A DNA stretch of 59,359 nt from Symsagittifera roscoffensis (Eukaryota > Xenacoelomorpha > Acoela > Convolutidae). The stretch lies in contig NW_026971157.1 of the NCBI RefSeq assembly GCF_963678635.1, positions 1 through 59,359 on the forward strand, read 5' to 3'. The translations under genes and the position numbers were made by a program. Shown piece by piece: positions 19,894-31,800 of the stretch; positions within the stretch are counted from its first letter, which is position 1, and each line of letters starts with the position of its first letter. The notes below the pieces were generated by a model. The model worked only from the letters and a program-made list of their open reading frames with translations. It had not been told where the DNA came from and made no database searches.

Positions 19894-20927
19894 TTCGATA
19901 TCCACCTAATATTACCAACGCGTGTTAATTTCTAATGTAACTAAGTCAACGATGTCGACTAATTAGTTACTCTAATTTCCCCCTTTTTACAATTTACAAC
20001 CGCCAACCTCTAACTTAACCAGCCCCCCTTCTAACCTCCCCCCTTTTTAGCCCCCCTTCCTAAGCCTAAAATTACCTTAAGCGCCGGGTGCTAAACCTCT
20101 CAAGAGAAAACCGTAGACCTCTAACTTAACCCTTTTTACCCCTTTTTACAATTTACAACCGCCAACCTCTAACTTAACCAGCCCCCCTTCTAACCTCCCC
20201 CCTTTTTAGCCCCCCTTCCTAAGCCTAAAATTACCTTAAGCGCCGGGTGCTAAACCTCTCAAGAGAAAACCGTAGACCTGTCTCCAGGCCTGCTCAAGTA
20301 AAAACGTTCCTCAAAACCGGGGGATGTCGCTTATCCTATTTTACGCTTATCTCCTATAATGTAATGTGGATTTTAACGATACCCGTTCTGCCCAACTTGA
20401 GAACTCGAGAATTGCCAAATCCTTCTTGGCTGCTTTCCCACTCGACTGGTCACCTGTTCCAGTCCAGTCTCCTATTGGTTCAGCTCAAGTGTCCCTGAAC
20501 CACTTTCCCACTCGGCTGGTCACCTCTTCCAGTCAAGTCTCCTATTGGTTCAGCTCAAGTGTCCCTGAACCACTTTCCCACTCGGCTGGTCACCTCTTCC
20601 AGTGAAGTCTCCTATTGGTCCTGCTAAGTTCCAAATTATCTGAAAACCCTTGACAACGCCCCACACTCGGGCACTTTATTACGGTTACTGGGTTAAATTG
20701 CTAGGTTGATCGAAACGATCGAACTTATAAAACAGTATGGGTATACTATTTAATTAATATAAAGGTTTGATCCAACTGATCTGGTGTCAAAGTCACTGTC
20801 TTTTTTCGTTTTATGGTTTTTGTTCCTTTTTCTATTCTTTTTTTGGTTTTTGTTTTGCTTTTTGTCTTTTTGCTCGTGTTTTTGTCCCCCTAGTTGCCCC
20901 CCTTTACTCGGTTAGCTAAGCCTCGTT
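19894..20927 (-). repeat. LTR-like direct repeat, copy 3, with internal duplication (1,034 bp)
   Basis: Matches copy 1 over its whole length, plus an extra partial duplication at about 20,120-20,275 (the segment with AACCGCCAACCTCTAACTT and GCGCCGGGTGCTAAACC). TATA-like signal 20,724-20,731 and AATAAA 20,675-20,680, both on the minus strand. Similarity stops sharply at 20,927. Confidence 0.85.
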
Positions 20928-22190
20928 GGGAGAGCGTACCAGGAAATTTTCTCGAGTTTTCTTAAAAAGCTATCACGGTACAACCGGAAGGTTTGCACGT
21001 TCCTGTCGAACCGTACCGCCGGTACTCTAGAATGGGCATTCAGCCCGAAGCTGTCTCAAGTGGGTTCGACTTCGTAGTCTTGATGTCGTAAACACCCAGG
21101 AGCGCCATAAAAACACTATGTAACATTCGTCTACTGCAGTCACACATGAGGCTTAAGAAAAATAGGCCCTATAACCACTGGCTCAAGGGTCAGGGACACC
21201 ATCTCTTGTGTTTTTCTACCTCAAGAACGGTCGGAGCCAGTTCGGTTCGTTTGTGACATGAGACTACGACCCGTTACAGCTTAAAGGCTACTACTAAAAT
21301 ATCCCCCCACTCTAGAATTAGAAACGTCCCCATACTTAGGTCTCTAGATACCCAAAATACATGAACGCCGTTAAAAACCGGGTTGGAACAATCCGTTAAG
21401 TTGCTTTTTTATTAGACAGTGGAACTTTGATCCATTTCAGATGGATCAACCTAAAACTCGCCTTACCTCAACATAACAATTATAAAACACACTCTAGGAA
21501 TTTAAATTTGTACTCACATAGTAGCACGCTCAAGAAGTGGGAAATAATCCAGTCGGTAATTAACTCAAGAATTAAATAACGTAACTAGATGAGTCTAATG
21601 TTTTATAGTTTGAACAATGAGAACGAGTTTATACTCTAGACAATAGTTTTCTTGTGAACCATTAGGACACTCGAGTTGTCCACCTTTCCACCGAAGGTTC
21701 ACTCTAGTCCAGTTCCGAATAACACTCCAGTCGCTATAATCCAATTCGTGGGAATGCTCTCGTCTCTGTCACAGATGGGACAGCTCTACTCTCGATTGTG
21801 ATAGTGATGGAAATTGCGAATAGCAATTTCCTACTGCTTTTTCTTACAACTTTCCCGCGTGTGTGTCTCAATCGTTCTGAAATTGTTCTGATTTCTTTTT
21901 TCTGATTTTCAGTTATCGCGAGAAAATCGTGCATGACAGGTTCCATTCGAAATTTTGAAAAATTAAATTTCACTCCAAAATCAAGTGTTTTTTGCTTCTC
22001 TCAAGGTCAAACTTCCAAATATGACCGACTGGCACATTTACTGAAAAAAGAGGCTGATAAAAGTTAGTATAAATTATACAAAAGCTTTCAGCGATAATTA
22101 CTCCACCGAAAAAGTTAAACTGCCTGACGATTACAGTATTTTTTTCTTTTCTTTCTTCTTTTTTTTGTAATCAGAAGGTCAAAAGTATCA
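20928..22190. other. Unassigned sequence right of the LTR-like repeats
   Basis: No ORF is supported. The frequent CTCAAG and CTCGAG words seen in the element continue to about 21,740, so this may be internal sequence of a related, deleted copy whose other pieces lie at 22,195-22,403 and 22,691-23,056. Confidence 0.35.
21938..22035 (+). repeat. Direct repeat A, left copy (about 98 bp)
   Basis: This segment (TTCCATTCGAAATTTTGAAA through TATGACCGACTGGCACA) recurs with a few mismatches at 22,411-22,512. The two copies bracket the retroelement gene fragment at 22,195-22,403. Confidence 0.85.
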
Positions 22191-22194
22191 TATG

Positions 22195-22403
22195 TAATAT
22201 TCAGCCCAGGACGCATCATGGAAGCAATCCCTTCTCGCCCGCTGCGCCGCGTTCCAATCCATGCGATTGTGCCGGTGGTATATGCCCTCCGTGTTCTTCT
22301 TGTAGCTTGCGATCACCACACTCCTGACCGGTTGCTCTCTCCAAGTCGGGGGTACCCCGCTCGAGCTGGACTTTCGCGACTCCTCAGCTGTAACCTCTCG
22401 TGT
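22195..22403 (-). pseudogene. Fragment of a related element: ORF2/ORF3 junction
   Basis: The minus strand encodes a stretch closely matching the start of ORF3 (shared PPTWREQPVRSVV, NTEG.YHRHNR.DW and RRDCFHDA), corresponding to about 6500-6714 of the large element. The -1 overlap is preserved: the ORF2-phase reading is open to a TGA at 22,313-22,315, at the same place as in the large element. Similarity ends abruptly on both sides, so the fragment lacks GDS and every other catalytic residue. It comes from a second, diverged member of the family. Confidence 0.85.
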
Positions 22404-22410
22404 AATTACA

Positions 22411-22512
22411 TCAAAATTCCATTCGAAATTTTGAAAAATTAAAATTCCTCCCAAAATTGCGTGTTTCGTGTTTCTCAAGGTCAAACTTCCAAATATGACC
22501 GACTGACACAAT
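22411..22512 (+). repeat. Direct repeat A, right copy
   Basis: Second copy of the segment at 21,938-22,035, differing by scattered substitutions, directly next to the ORF2/ORF3 fragment. It may mark a rearrangement breakpoint. Confidence 0.85.
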
Positions 22513-22690
22513 AGTAACCGAATTTACAGTCAGGAGTCCCTTCATCACGTATTCCAGTCAAAATCCTTGAAATTTTCTAGATATGGAAGTGATAATGATA
22601 AAAGAAGATGACAAGTGTTGATGTCCTTTTCAATTAAATTCGATACGGGTTAAGTTTCTGCAATAAACACACTCGTATCTAGAATCCCCA

Positions 22691-23056
22691 AAATGTGGAT
22701 TTTAACGATACCCGTTTGACCAACTCGAGAACACCCCCGTCCTCTCTTGTTGCTCTGACCGTGCTGGTTGTTTCCTTAACCTATCCTGCAGCTGATCAAC
22801 AGCACCACTTTCCCGCTTGGCTGGTCACCTGTTCCAGTCAAGTCTCCTAATGGTCCAGCTAAGTCCCTGTGAACCACTTTCCCACTCGACTGGCCACCTG
22901 TTCCAGTCAAGTCTCCTAATGGTCCAGCTAAGTTGCAAGTTATCTGAAAACCCTTCACAACGCCCCACACTCGGGCACCCTTCAGATTGCTGAAATGATC
23001 GAAACGATTGGTCTTATAAAAAAACAGTATGGGTATACTGTTTAATTAATATAAAG
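22691..23056 (-). repeat. LTR-like repeat, diverged copy 4
   Basis: Starts with AATGTGGATTTTAACGATAC, as in copies 1 and 3 (18,878 and 20,366). It carries two units of the roughly 74-bp repeat (CACCTGTTCCAGTCAAGTCTCC) and ends at TTTAATTAATATAAAGG. The TATA-like CTTATAAA is kept, but the AATAAA of the other copies is lost. It joins the decayed RT element at about 23,057. Confidence 0.75.
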
Positions 23057-25410
23057 GCTTAAAATGCCTAGAGAATCTCCCTGCACTTTTGAGGCAAGAA
23101 AGACCATGCCAACCATCCTCGGTAACGTCTTTTCCGCACACGCTTTTATGCCATTCGCATATTCGAAGTCCTACCGCAATTCTGAGATTTTGATTCAAAC
23201 GTTTTAACCTTAATTTTTGCACGGGTTGACGGATTTGTGCACGGATTTCCAAATCTATCGTGGACCGCGTTGAATCTTTTTACGTCCGTTGGTTCGAGTC
23301 GTAAAATCGAGTCTGCAATTTCGCTGTCAAAAGTTGGCTCTGTCCAATTTTTTTTGGATTTCATTTTCCGGAACAATTTCAATTTTTCCAAACTCAAACC
23401 ACTATTTAAGCACATCATCATAGGTTTCATCCATATGCTCCAAACCAAGGATTTCGCTCAAGGCATTTTACTGCTGAGGCTAAGAAAGCGGTTAAAGCGA
23501 GTAGACGAGCGGAACAAACGCCCAATCCACCTTTGGCTGCCGGAAGAACTGCTGGTAAAAACTGGTTATCATCCGTTTTCACATTAGTGACCTTGCATAA
23601 CGAATTTCTTAGTAATTTGTCGTAGCGTTCCAAAAAATCATTTTGCAAAAATTAGGGCTTGTACGCAAAAAATCTAGGAGTTTTGGCATGCTAAAGCAAT
23701 TTTTCAGGAGATTTTTTTGAGCTCCTCAATTTTTTCGTCGAGCATTTCTTTTCGGTGAAGTTCGCCGATTGGAGATCCTAAAATGAGGAGTTCTTCTTTT
23801 TTGTTTTTATTTTAAATTTTGAAATTGTGTTAAAATTGAACTATACTGTGTACTCGTAATCGGTCCCAAAAAACAAAGCTCGCACTTCTCAGTGTTCAAA
23901 CTCAGGCCGTAAATTTGTTCCGATTTCAGAATGTTTTTAAGGTCCCGGATCAATACCTTAGTCGTCGGCTAAATTTCCATCATCTAAATACCAGATGAGA
24001 ATTTCCGACTCCAACTGTTTGACTAGTGTCAGAATTGTTTTTCGCAAAAAAGGGTGGTGCTTCAGGATCACCTTGCTGAGGTCCGTCTTCTGACATTATG
24101 ACAGAGCTTCCGTAAAAAAGGCAACTAGGTTTACTATACGCGCAATGGGTGTAATTATACGGTTCGGGGCGATTTGAATAAACATGATTCAGCATTGTTT
24201 CTTTATTTAGCGAGCTAAAGGCATTCTTAAAATCTAGTTTTAAACGAACAGTGCTTTTTGGATCGTCGTCGCGTTCATTTAGGTTTCGAAAAGAGTGTGC
24301 AGCTATTTCTGCTCCTCGTTTGGTACCGCATCCTACCTCTACGTTTCCGAAAAAATTTTATCACTCGGAGAGGGCCTTGCTTCCAGTGCATTTAGACGCG
24401 AGACGTCTCAGCGTGTTGCCTATGGCAATCAGTCTCAACCCTTTGTCTATCTTTATGAGGGCGATAAGCTTTGCGCCCAAAAAGAAAGTTCTTAGGGTTT
24501 CGGGTATTTTACTATCTTCGTTGAGGTTTATCAGCTTAGTAAGCGATTTCAGAAAAATAAGTCCTGCACCGCCATTCGACTTACTAACAAGATCTTTAAA
24601 AGTTTGAGGAACTGTTTTATCAAGACCTGCGGCTGATCCGTTCGGAAAGGAGATTAATGCTTTGTATAGGTCGAAATCGGTTTCGAAAAAACTATCTAAA
24701 TTTTCTGGATTTGGAGCTGCAAATTTGGCTCGCTGAGAGTGGTTAGACAACACTTTTTGATAGTTATCAGTTGAAAAATGAGCAGTTTTGTCATCCGAAG
24801 CAGCAAGCCTTATTCCTCTTTTTACATTTTCTTCATCGAGCTTACTACTTATTAGCTTTATTATCTGTTCGAGGTCACTCAGAGGCGGGCTTGAAACTTG
24901 GGGATGGGGTTTTGGAATTGACACGTGATTTGCTCGGATTTTTTGATTTATCAGAGAGCTCATGCTTGTGGTCTGTTTGCGTCCACTTCTTTTCGGTTGC
25001 TCCAAATAAAACAAGAACGACATTTAAAAAAATTAGCCATTTTGTAACATCTTCTAGATTGTAGACGATGTCCTTTAATTTTTCCGACAGACTTTCCGCC
25101 AAGGGAACACGCGAGTCTTTTGGTACTCTCTTGAGTACTCGGACATTTGAGATGGCTGTATTAACATAATTGTCTAGCACTAAACCATTACCTATTGTTG
25201 CTTTAATAACAGGTTTTACATCAACACATAAAGAACACTGAAGAACACTTTTACATCAACACATAAAGAACACATAAAGTCGCTAAGCGAAATATTCACA
25301 AAACTGATATGATACCAACTCGAACAACAATCACATCCAATCCAATTTATCAGTCCTAAAGGTTTTAAGCAATCTTTGCCTGTACACTCTTTTCTGTTTT
25401 TCCTCATCTT
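23046..25410 (-). pseudogene. Decayed reverse-transcriptase element with PHD-like finger (minus copy)
   Basis: Broken by several frameshifts, but the order is clear on the minus strand. A PHD-like Cys/His finger at 25,216-25,407 (GCDCCSSWYH then CSLC) is followed by RT fingers at 24,361-25,023 (NGSAAGLDK and GNTLRRLASKC). Next come QQGDPEAPPFF near 24,070, the catalytic-type YLDDG at about 23,976-23,990, PAAKGGLGVCSA near 23,540, and a C-terminal [15 protein letters not shown] with upstream Cys residues near 23,060-23,130. This matches a non-LTR-like RT family widespread in invertebrates; I do not assign a clade. The C-terminal end runs into the LTR-like fragment at 23,056. It is non-functional: frames change at least four times. 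Confidence 0.8.
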
Positions 25411-26310
25411 GAGGCAGCATAAAGGTTTAAAAATTTTTTGACTGGACTTTAGGGGACTGAACTAACCAATGATAAGTGGTTATTGGGAATTTTATAAATC
25501 AGCAAATAAAAAAAATACAAAACAATTAAGTTAATTTAAAGTTTAAAATCGTACTACAAAAATCAAAAACAAGGAACATTCTCATCCGAGCTCAGTAGGA
25601 CCAGCGTGCACCACCAGGTTCTTCAAGCCAGTTCCAGTTTCCCACCTCCCCACAGAAAGTCACTTGACAGACTTGTCTCTAAAACCTCTCAGAGGGCGCT
25701 CCACAAACAGGCACAAACATCAAACATAACAAATCTATTTAATAAGTTTATCACAACAAAATGAAGTGTTCTTTCTTCTTCAATACGAACACGTACATAC
25801 CAAAAAACCTCCTTTAACTTAACATCTGATGTGAAGAAATTCCAGCTCTTGTCACTGTAGCTACTCAATCAAAACTTTTTACCCCAAAAGCATACCTTGA
25901 CTGCTTGGATGGCTGTAAATTTGCGTTACTATTAAAAGGTCAATAAAGAAAAAAAATCGAAACTCTGTAGCATTTGCTCGGTAAATTTATAAATTTATTA
26001 ATTTAATGTGATATGCTTCATGATTGAGCCTTTGTGTAGAGCGCGCATTTAGGGATGTTGAGACAGGTCTACGTTGAATTTTATAATAAAAAAGAGTCAA
26101 AATTGTTTCACTGCCCAAACCCTTTCCACAAAATTCGGGCCCGCCCCAGACAGTTCTCGAGCACAGAATAAAGGTAAGCAGCAGCAAGCTCGATTGGTAA
26201 AATATTCAGTGAGGAACAAAGCTGCCCGCTTCAGATAACAAAATAGCATCTTTTTCGACACTTAACTAAGAGAAATTAGTAAATAAGCACCCAAAAAAGC
26301 CGATTTAAGA
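25411..26310. other. AT-rich spacer between two RT relics
   Basis: No coding region is supported. It separates the minus-strand RT copy from the plus-strand copy, so the two lie head to head. It may include their 5' untranslated regions; I see no shared sequence between its two ends. Confidence 0.4.
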
Positions 26311-26314
26311 ACCC

Positions 26315-28830
26315 TTGACCCGGAAAACGTTGATAGTGTTTTATTTTGTGGCTGAGATTGAGGTGTACAGAGCAATTATGTTCTTTACCAATGAGTCGGA
26401 AGCCCTTCCCGACAAAATTGGTCCCCAAGTTTTTGACGACCTGATTTTTCAATCAAACGGCAATTCGGTGTTCAATTTTTTGAAAAAGCTCAACAAGCTC
26501 CTCAGTCCTATAAGAAAAAGTAAAGTACCTGAATTGCTGGGACCCTTTCTAAGGAACAAAGTCTGTCGTCCTTTTTAAAATAGACGGAGGTGCGCGATCC
26601 ATTGTCATCGGCAACAATTTCAAACGCATCGCGTCTAAATGAGCAGAAAGCAAGGCTTTTAACGAGCGAAGAATAATTTGCGGAATTTTCAGGTGAAAGG
26701 TATGCCATTTGTTCGGAGTGTCACAGTCGAACCTACCGATGCAAATGGAAAAAGACGTTAAAGACGTTAACAGTTAACTTGTTATGAAAAAGAGGGCCAA
26801 AATATTCTATAAAAAAATTTCAAAGTTTCAATTGGAGCTAGGATAATTCTCAGAAACAAAAAAAAGGTCATTTTGTCCTAAAAACACAATAAGAACAGAC
26901 AACCGGATTGATGAGACAAAAAACAGTCGAAAAAACAACAAGGGAAAAACGAAGCCTCTCATCGTGATAGCACGACACGATAAGCGCTTAACTGAAAGAG
27001 ATCAGACAGAAGGAGGGTCCATTGGGACATCCGGAGGGGATCCGTACTTTCCCGTGCCACGAAAATGGGAAGATAATGACGTTATCTCCGTGGGAACACG
27101 AAATTGGAGGCCAGTGCCCAGAGACTATTAGAGACTTTAGAGACATTTCTTTATCTACTGTAATGCCCTGAACGATTTAACTAACTCCATTATTGTTCAA
27201 TATTTCAGAGCATGAGTAGTTAGAAAAGAGGAAAGAGTCAATCTATCTCCAATGGATTTAGTCTATAACTGTCAGCAAAAGCAGAGCAAATTATGGTTTT
27301 CTAGTCGTGCTTTTGATAGTAATAATGTAGTCTGGGGATCCGAGACCCAGCTATGTGGTTGTTTTCGCATGTAGACGGAAGCTGATCAAAAGTCGTTTGG
27401 CTGATGGCCTGAAAACCGTAGCTTTTTACTTAGCCCTTAACAGACCCGAAGAATATCTCGCTAGATCTAGACGGTTAAAAACGAGAATAATTAAGAAAAA
27501 TGACGTCAGCCAGTCGTCAGTAAGTACTTTTTCTACGCTCCGTCACTGTGTAATGTATGGGCGAATGTTACAAAGTGGTACTAAATGAGGAGCTCAAATT
27601 GCTGCACAACACTTTTAGAAACATGATAGCGCGTGATGGCAACGCAAAACGCTCAGTTTTAGACGAAACTGGATCACGCTTTTCGAATTTTCCGGAGTTG
27701 TACAAAACTACTCCTTGTGCCTAAATAAAACGGAGTTAATTTTTTCACGGATATTTCATCATAATGTCGGAGGACAGAACACAAGGAGGTGACCTCGAGG
27801 CTTCACCGCTGTTAGCTGAAACAAAACAAACGCTGTTAATAAGGCTTGAATCCATTTCGTTTTTAGATGATGGAAATATAGCCCACAATTATTAGAGTGC
27901 TACGAGACGTTAACAAACATACTGAAAAAGGAAAAAAATATTGCTTCAGCCTTAAACCGAAAAAAAAAAAGATTTTTTTTAGACGGTCCACAAATAGCCA
28001 GTACAATATAATTATAGGTCTGTTTTAAAAGTATATCCAACAATAAAAATCAAATCCAAGGATGAGTTTGTAATCGTGGGTTCTCCGATAGCCGAAGCTT
28101 CTCCCTAAATACAAAAAGCTGGGATGGATAAACTGGATGCATATTAATGATTTTGTCTCTCCTAAAATTTATTTTAGCATGCCGAAACTGCTATATTTGT
28201 TACGAACAACTTCTGGTTTTTTGCATGGTGATTTTTTGGAAAGATACGCTCGAAAATTAAGATAATTTTTATATAAGGTAGCAAAGGTTAATTTGAATGA
28301 AATCCAGTTGTTGCAAACAGTTTTTCCGAAAGCCAAATCCGGCTTGGGTGTTTCCTCCATTCGCCTACTAGTTTTACCCGCATTTGTTCTCTTTACCCTC
28401 AGTAGTAGCGAAAAATAGTGTCTGTGAAATTTTCATTTTGGAGTAGAAGGATGAAACATAGAACGACGCATAAAAACTTTGGCTTGATAAGCAAAATGCG
28501 AAGTAGCTCCCGAAAATTGAACCCAAAAAAAATTGTTCGAGGCACCTTTGCGATAACGAAGTTGAATAAAAAATTTGGAAACTGTTACCTAGTGATGTAA
28601 AATGGCTCAATTCTTACCAGGATAAGTTCGTATCGCACTGTTTGAGTGTCATTACCTGTAAACAATCTAAGGTTTAAGTTGTATTAGAATTGCAATTGGA
28701 TTCCGCTCAAGTTCAAAAAATTGTGAATAAACACATAGATGCTTTTGCGGTTAAGGTGTAACCGAAGATGGGCTGTAAGACCTATCTTGTCTGAAAACTG
28801 CAAGGAAATCCTCTGGCCATTCAAATTTTT
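26315..28830 (+). pseudogene. Decayed reverse-transcriptase element (plus copy, same family)
   Basis: This is a more degraded relative of the 23,046-25,410 element in the opposite orientation. Matching landmarks on the plus strand are DKIGPQVFDDL and FLKKLNKLL (26,370-26,500), KIDGGARSIVIGNN (about 26,578-26,620, followed by an in-frame TGA), IIMSEDRTQGGD (near 27,760), FLDDGNIA (27,857-27,880), KAKSGLGVSSIRLL (28,330-28,370), and VTEDGL then DLSCLK with a stop between (about 28,758-28,806). The spacing follows the minus copy. The N-terminal finger was not found. Confidence 0.72.
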
Positions 28831-31800
28831 ATGCCCCGATAAAGCAAATTTTCGCCTCCACTCATGTTCTTTCTGTTTTACAGCCAGGACAACTCCACAG
28901 GACAGATCAAAAACTGACATACGGCTTCACGCTTGTCTCATATGCTGCTGGCAAGCAGTTTCTGTGAGATGTAACGGTAGCTGACTCCCTAACTTGTAGT
29001 AAATAAAGCGCAGGATTGGTTTGTAGTCACAAAACGGCGGCAGCTGAAACAAAAGATAGCAAATCTGACTAGTGAAGAGACTTATTAATGATGGATATAA
29101 TTTTCAACCAATTGTATTTAAAGTTCAAGGTGCCGCCGACGCACTGTGATTTTTTTAAATGAGCTCTGTAAGAGTATGAGCACGTCTATTGAGGAACCCA
29201 GAGCAGGAAGTTTTCTTCAGCAGAAAATCTTCCTCGCATACAGATTGCGAACGCTGCTTGTGTGCTCGGCACTATTAATGATAAAAAATACTTTTTATTT
29301 ATAGAGCCAAGGGAACAAAAGCACAGCTTACTATATGTATCTGATGACCCGTAGCCTCATATAATGTAACTTTTTCAAATTCATTATATTCTGTGCAGGT
29401 GTTTGATTTCTCCATCTGGTTGTCTTGATTCCCAACCATCCGACTGTCACTTCTTCTATCCACGTTATGCGTTGCTCTTTCTTATCTAAATTTTTTTTAG
29501 GACTTGACTGCAATATGTGATGGAAAGACTCCTGACAGCAACCTCTGTTACAATGATAATTCAAACCTTTTCTCCTTTCCAATACTAGGGCTAGCACACT
29601 GTCATTTTTATGTTACTATTTTACCATTCTTTTTGTACAGTAGAGGATCGACCCTTTCCTTATCTCCTTGCTCCTCCTAACCTGAAGGCCAAATTAGTTG
29701 TTAATAAATTAAATTCGGGACATCTGAGGAACCTGAAAGTAAATAAAAAATTTCTCCAGTTCAACGAGAGATCCTTTCTGAAACAAAAAAACAGAAGGAC
29801 GTTATTTGCTAACAAGAACGAGACGGTACATAAAATTAAATATACGAAAGTTACGATTTGCAATCGATCGATTATGGAAGAAAAAGAAATTTTCCGAATA
29901 GTGACATGTCACAGTTACAGTCTTTACTTTTCTTATTTCAGTGTTTGGGAAGGCTGCGAACAAGAAAAAAACCTTTCCTGGTGTTGAAGTAGACGGCCCT
30001 TTCACACAGACTGAGATTTTAGACGAGTCTATCGTTGGACTTTGAAAAACTGCTTTTCCTTATTTTCAGCTCTCTGGACTTATCTGGATTTTAATTAAAC
30101 TAACAATTTCAGGATATGAAAATCTAGGAGGGAGAAAAAATCTAATCATCTCTGCTGAATTGGGTACTTTTCTCTTTCTGATTAAAAAAAATCGTAATAT
30201 GATAATAACAGAGTAGCCGTAACTTTAGGAGTTGTCTCGTTGTTAGGCATACCAAGACCCAGCCTCGAGCTCATTGTTTTTCAATTGTAACTAGGTTTTT
30301 TCCATGATTCGGCCGATAGTCTTTGAACGATAACACCTTCATTAAATCAATTTTACGAAAAGCCATTTTCAATTGGTTCTGATAGTGACGATTCAAATCA
30401 TGTAACGCTCAATCTTGACGCTGTAGGATTTATTTTAACTTTCCGTCGTTGTATACTTATGAAAAACATATTTTTTATTGCGCTCCTGGTTTCATTCATA
30501 ACATCTTGATCGGAGATCGTATTATCAAAAGGTTTACACCAAGGCCCATAATCGGCAGTCGGAAGGGTGATCCGAAACTCAACAGACATTATGGACTCCC
30601 TAATTGTTCCGACTTTCGAAGAAAAACGGAAGATTTATGCTCGGGGTGGTTTTTTTATTCAGTGAATTTTCGTCGATCGAAATAATAGTTTTCAGCAAAA
30701 TTTTTTATACCCCACTCAAGATATCGACCTTCTGAGTTCAAATTTGAAAAAATATTTTACCTCCAATTTTTTTGTGAAGTTCCGGGGTTTACAATTTGCC
30801 TAATTGGCCAGGTTATGGACTAAATTCTGCGCGCTTTGAAGAGTTTGTTATGATGCTGAGAGCATAACGCGAATTATTCATGTGTGTCGAATTACCTAGC
30901 ACAACATAAACGTTCTAAAGTGAATTGCGGCTAGCTAGTTGGTCGTAGTAATTTCAATTACTTAAATTTCACACTTTGATAATGCTCAATATTTGTCGGT
31001 TTTCAATAATTTTTTCCAAAACTATTCCATATGATTTAAGGGAGAGTCGGAACATTCAGGGCTTTGCCCTGATGTACGAGCAGTCTTGTTGAACTGTTTA
31101 ACTTAGTTGAGACGAAAAATTTCTGTATCGTGAAGGGAGCGGGCATCGGGCTTCCGGTCGTTCCTTGAGCGGTATGGGATCACACAAAACTATGGATATT
31201 AAATAAACAAGCAAATATCAGTATATTATCAAGATAAAACCAAAAAACAAAAACATAAGTGACAAAAAAATCGAAAAAAGAACAGAAAAAGATAAAAATC
31301 AGTCGATAATATTTCCCATATGAGACGTCTCTTATATCCGTTTGAGGACATAAACTATGATATCAGTTAAAAACTGCCCGTCACGAAGGGAAAAACGCCA
31401 CCACTCAAACTGCGGTCGGCAAATGATGGAACATCAATGATTGGAAAAGCTCAACTGCCAATGTACCTGGTAAACTAATCGTACAATGCGGATTGCCCAA
31501 GCAATTGGTGGAGGCATATCGTCAGTACTGATTTACCCAGAAAAACCGAGAAGAACCCACCCGAGCAACTCGCGTGGTCGAGATGTTCCAAAGACATCCA
31601 TGACTTATCGGACTGAGACCTACGACTGTTCGGGGTGCACTCAAGACACTACAGCAAGAGTGGCCGCATTTAAACCCCTGAACTGACCGCTAGTTACGAT
31701 CTCGACAAAACTGTCGAGAAGTAAAAAAAGCGAAAAAAAAGTTTGAAAAAAATTTAATTAGAGACTTAATTAACTGTAAAATGAAATAGGACTAATTATG

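Larger units (their letters stand above)
1..20927 (-). mobile_element. Giant Ty3/gypsy-type LTR retroelement (3' end outside window)
   Basis: All large ORFs of this interval are on the minus strand in the order gag, protease, RT, RNase H, integrase, which is the Ty3/gypsy (Metaviridae) domain order, with integrase after RNase H. Two further ORFs follow pol, the last still open at position 1, so the 3' end and 3' LTR lie outside the window. The coding part visible is just over 17 kb, far beyond the usual 5-7 kb of the family. Upstream of gag, repeats with TATA-like and AATAAA signals may represent or derive from the 5' LTR. Base composition is clearly richer in GC than the flanking AT-rich DNA. 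Giant animal and plant Ty3/gypsy elements are known (Burro, Ogre); relation to either is not established here. One in-frame stop in gag and a Glu in place of an integrase Asp suggest this copy may not be autonomous. Confidence 0.88.

Noticed and set aside
18761-20605. Pairs of 79-83 codon ORFs repeated in two places
   Set aside because: They recur only because the LTR-like block is duplicated; composition is not protein-like.
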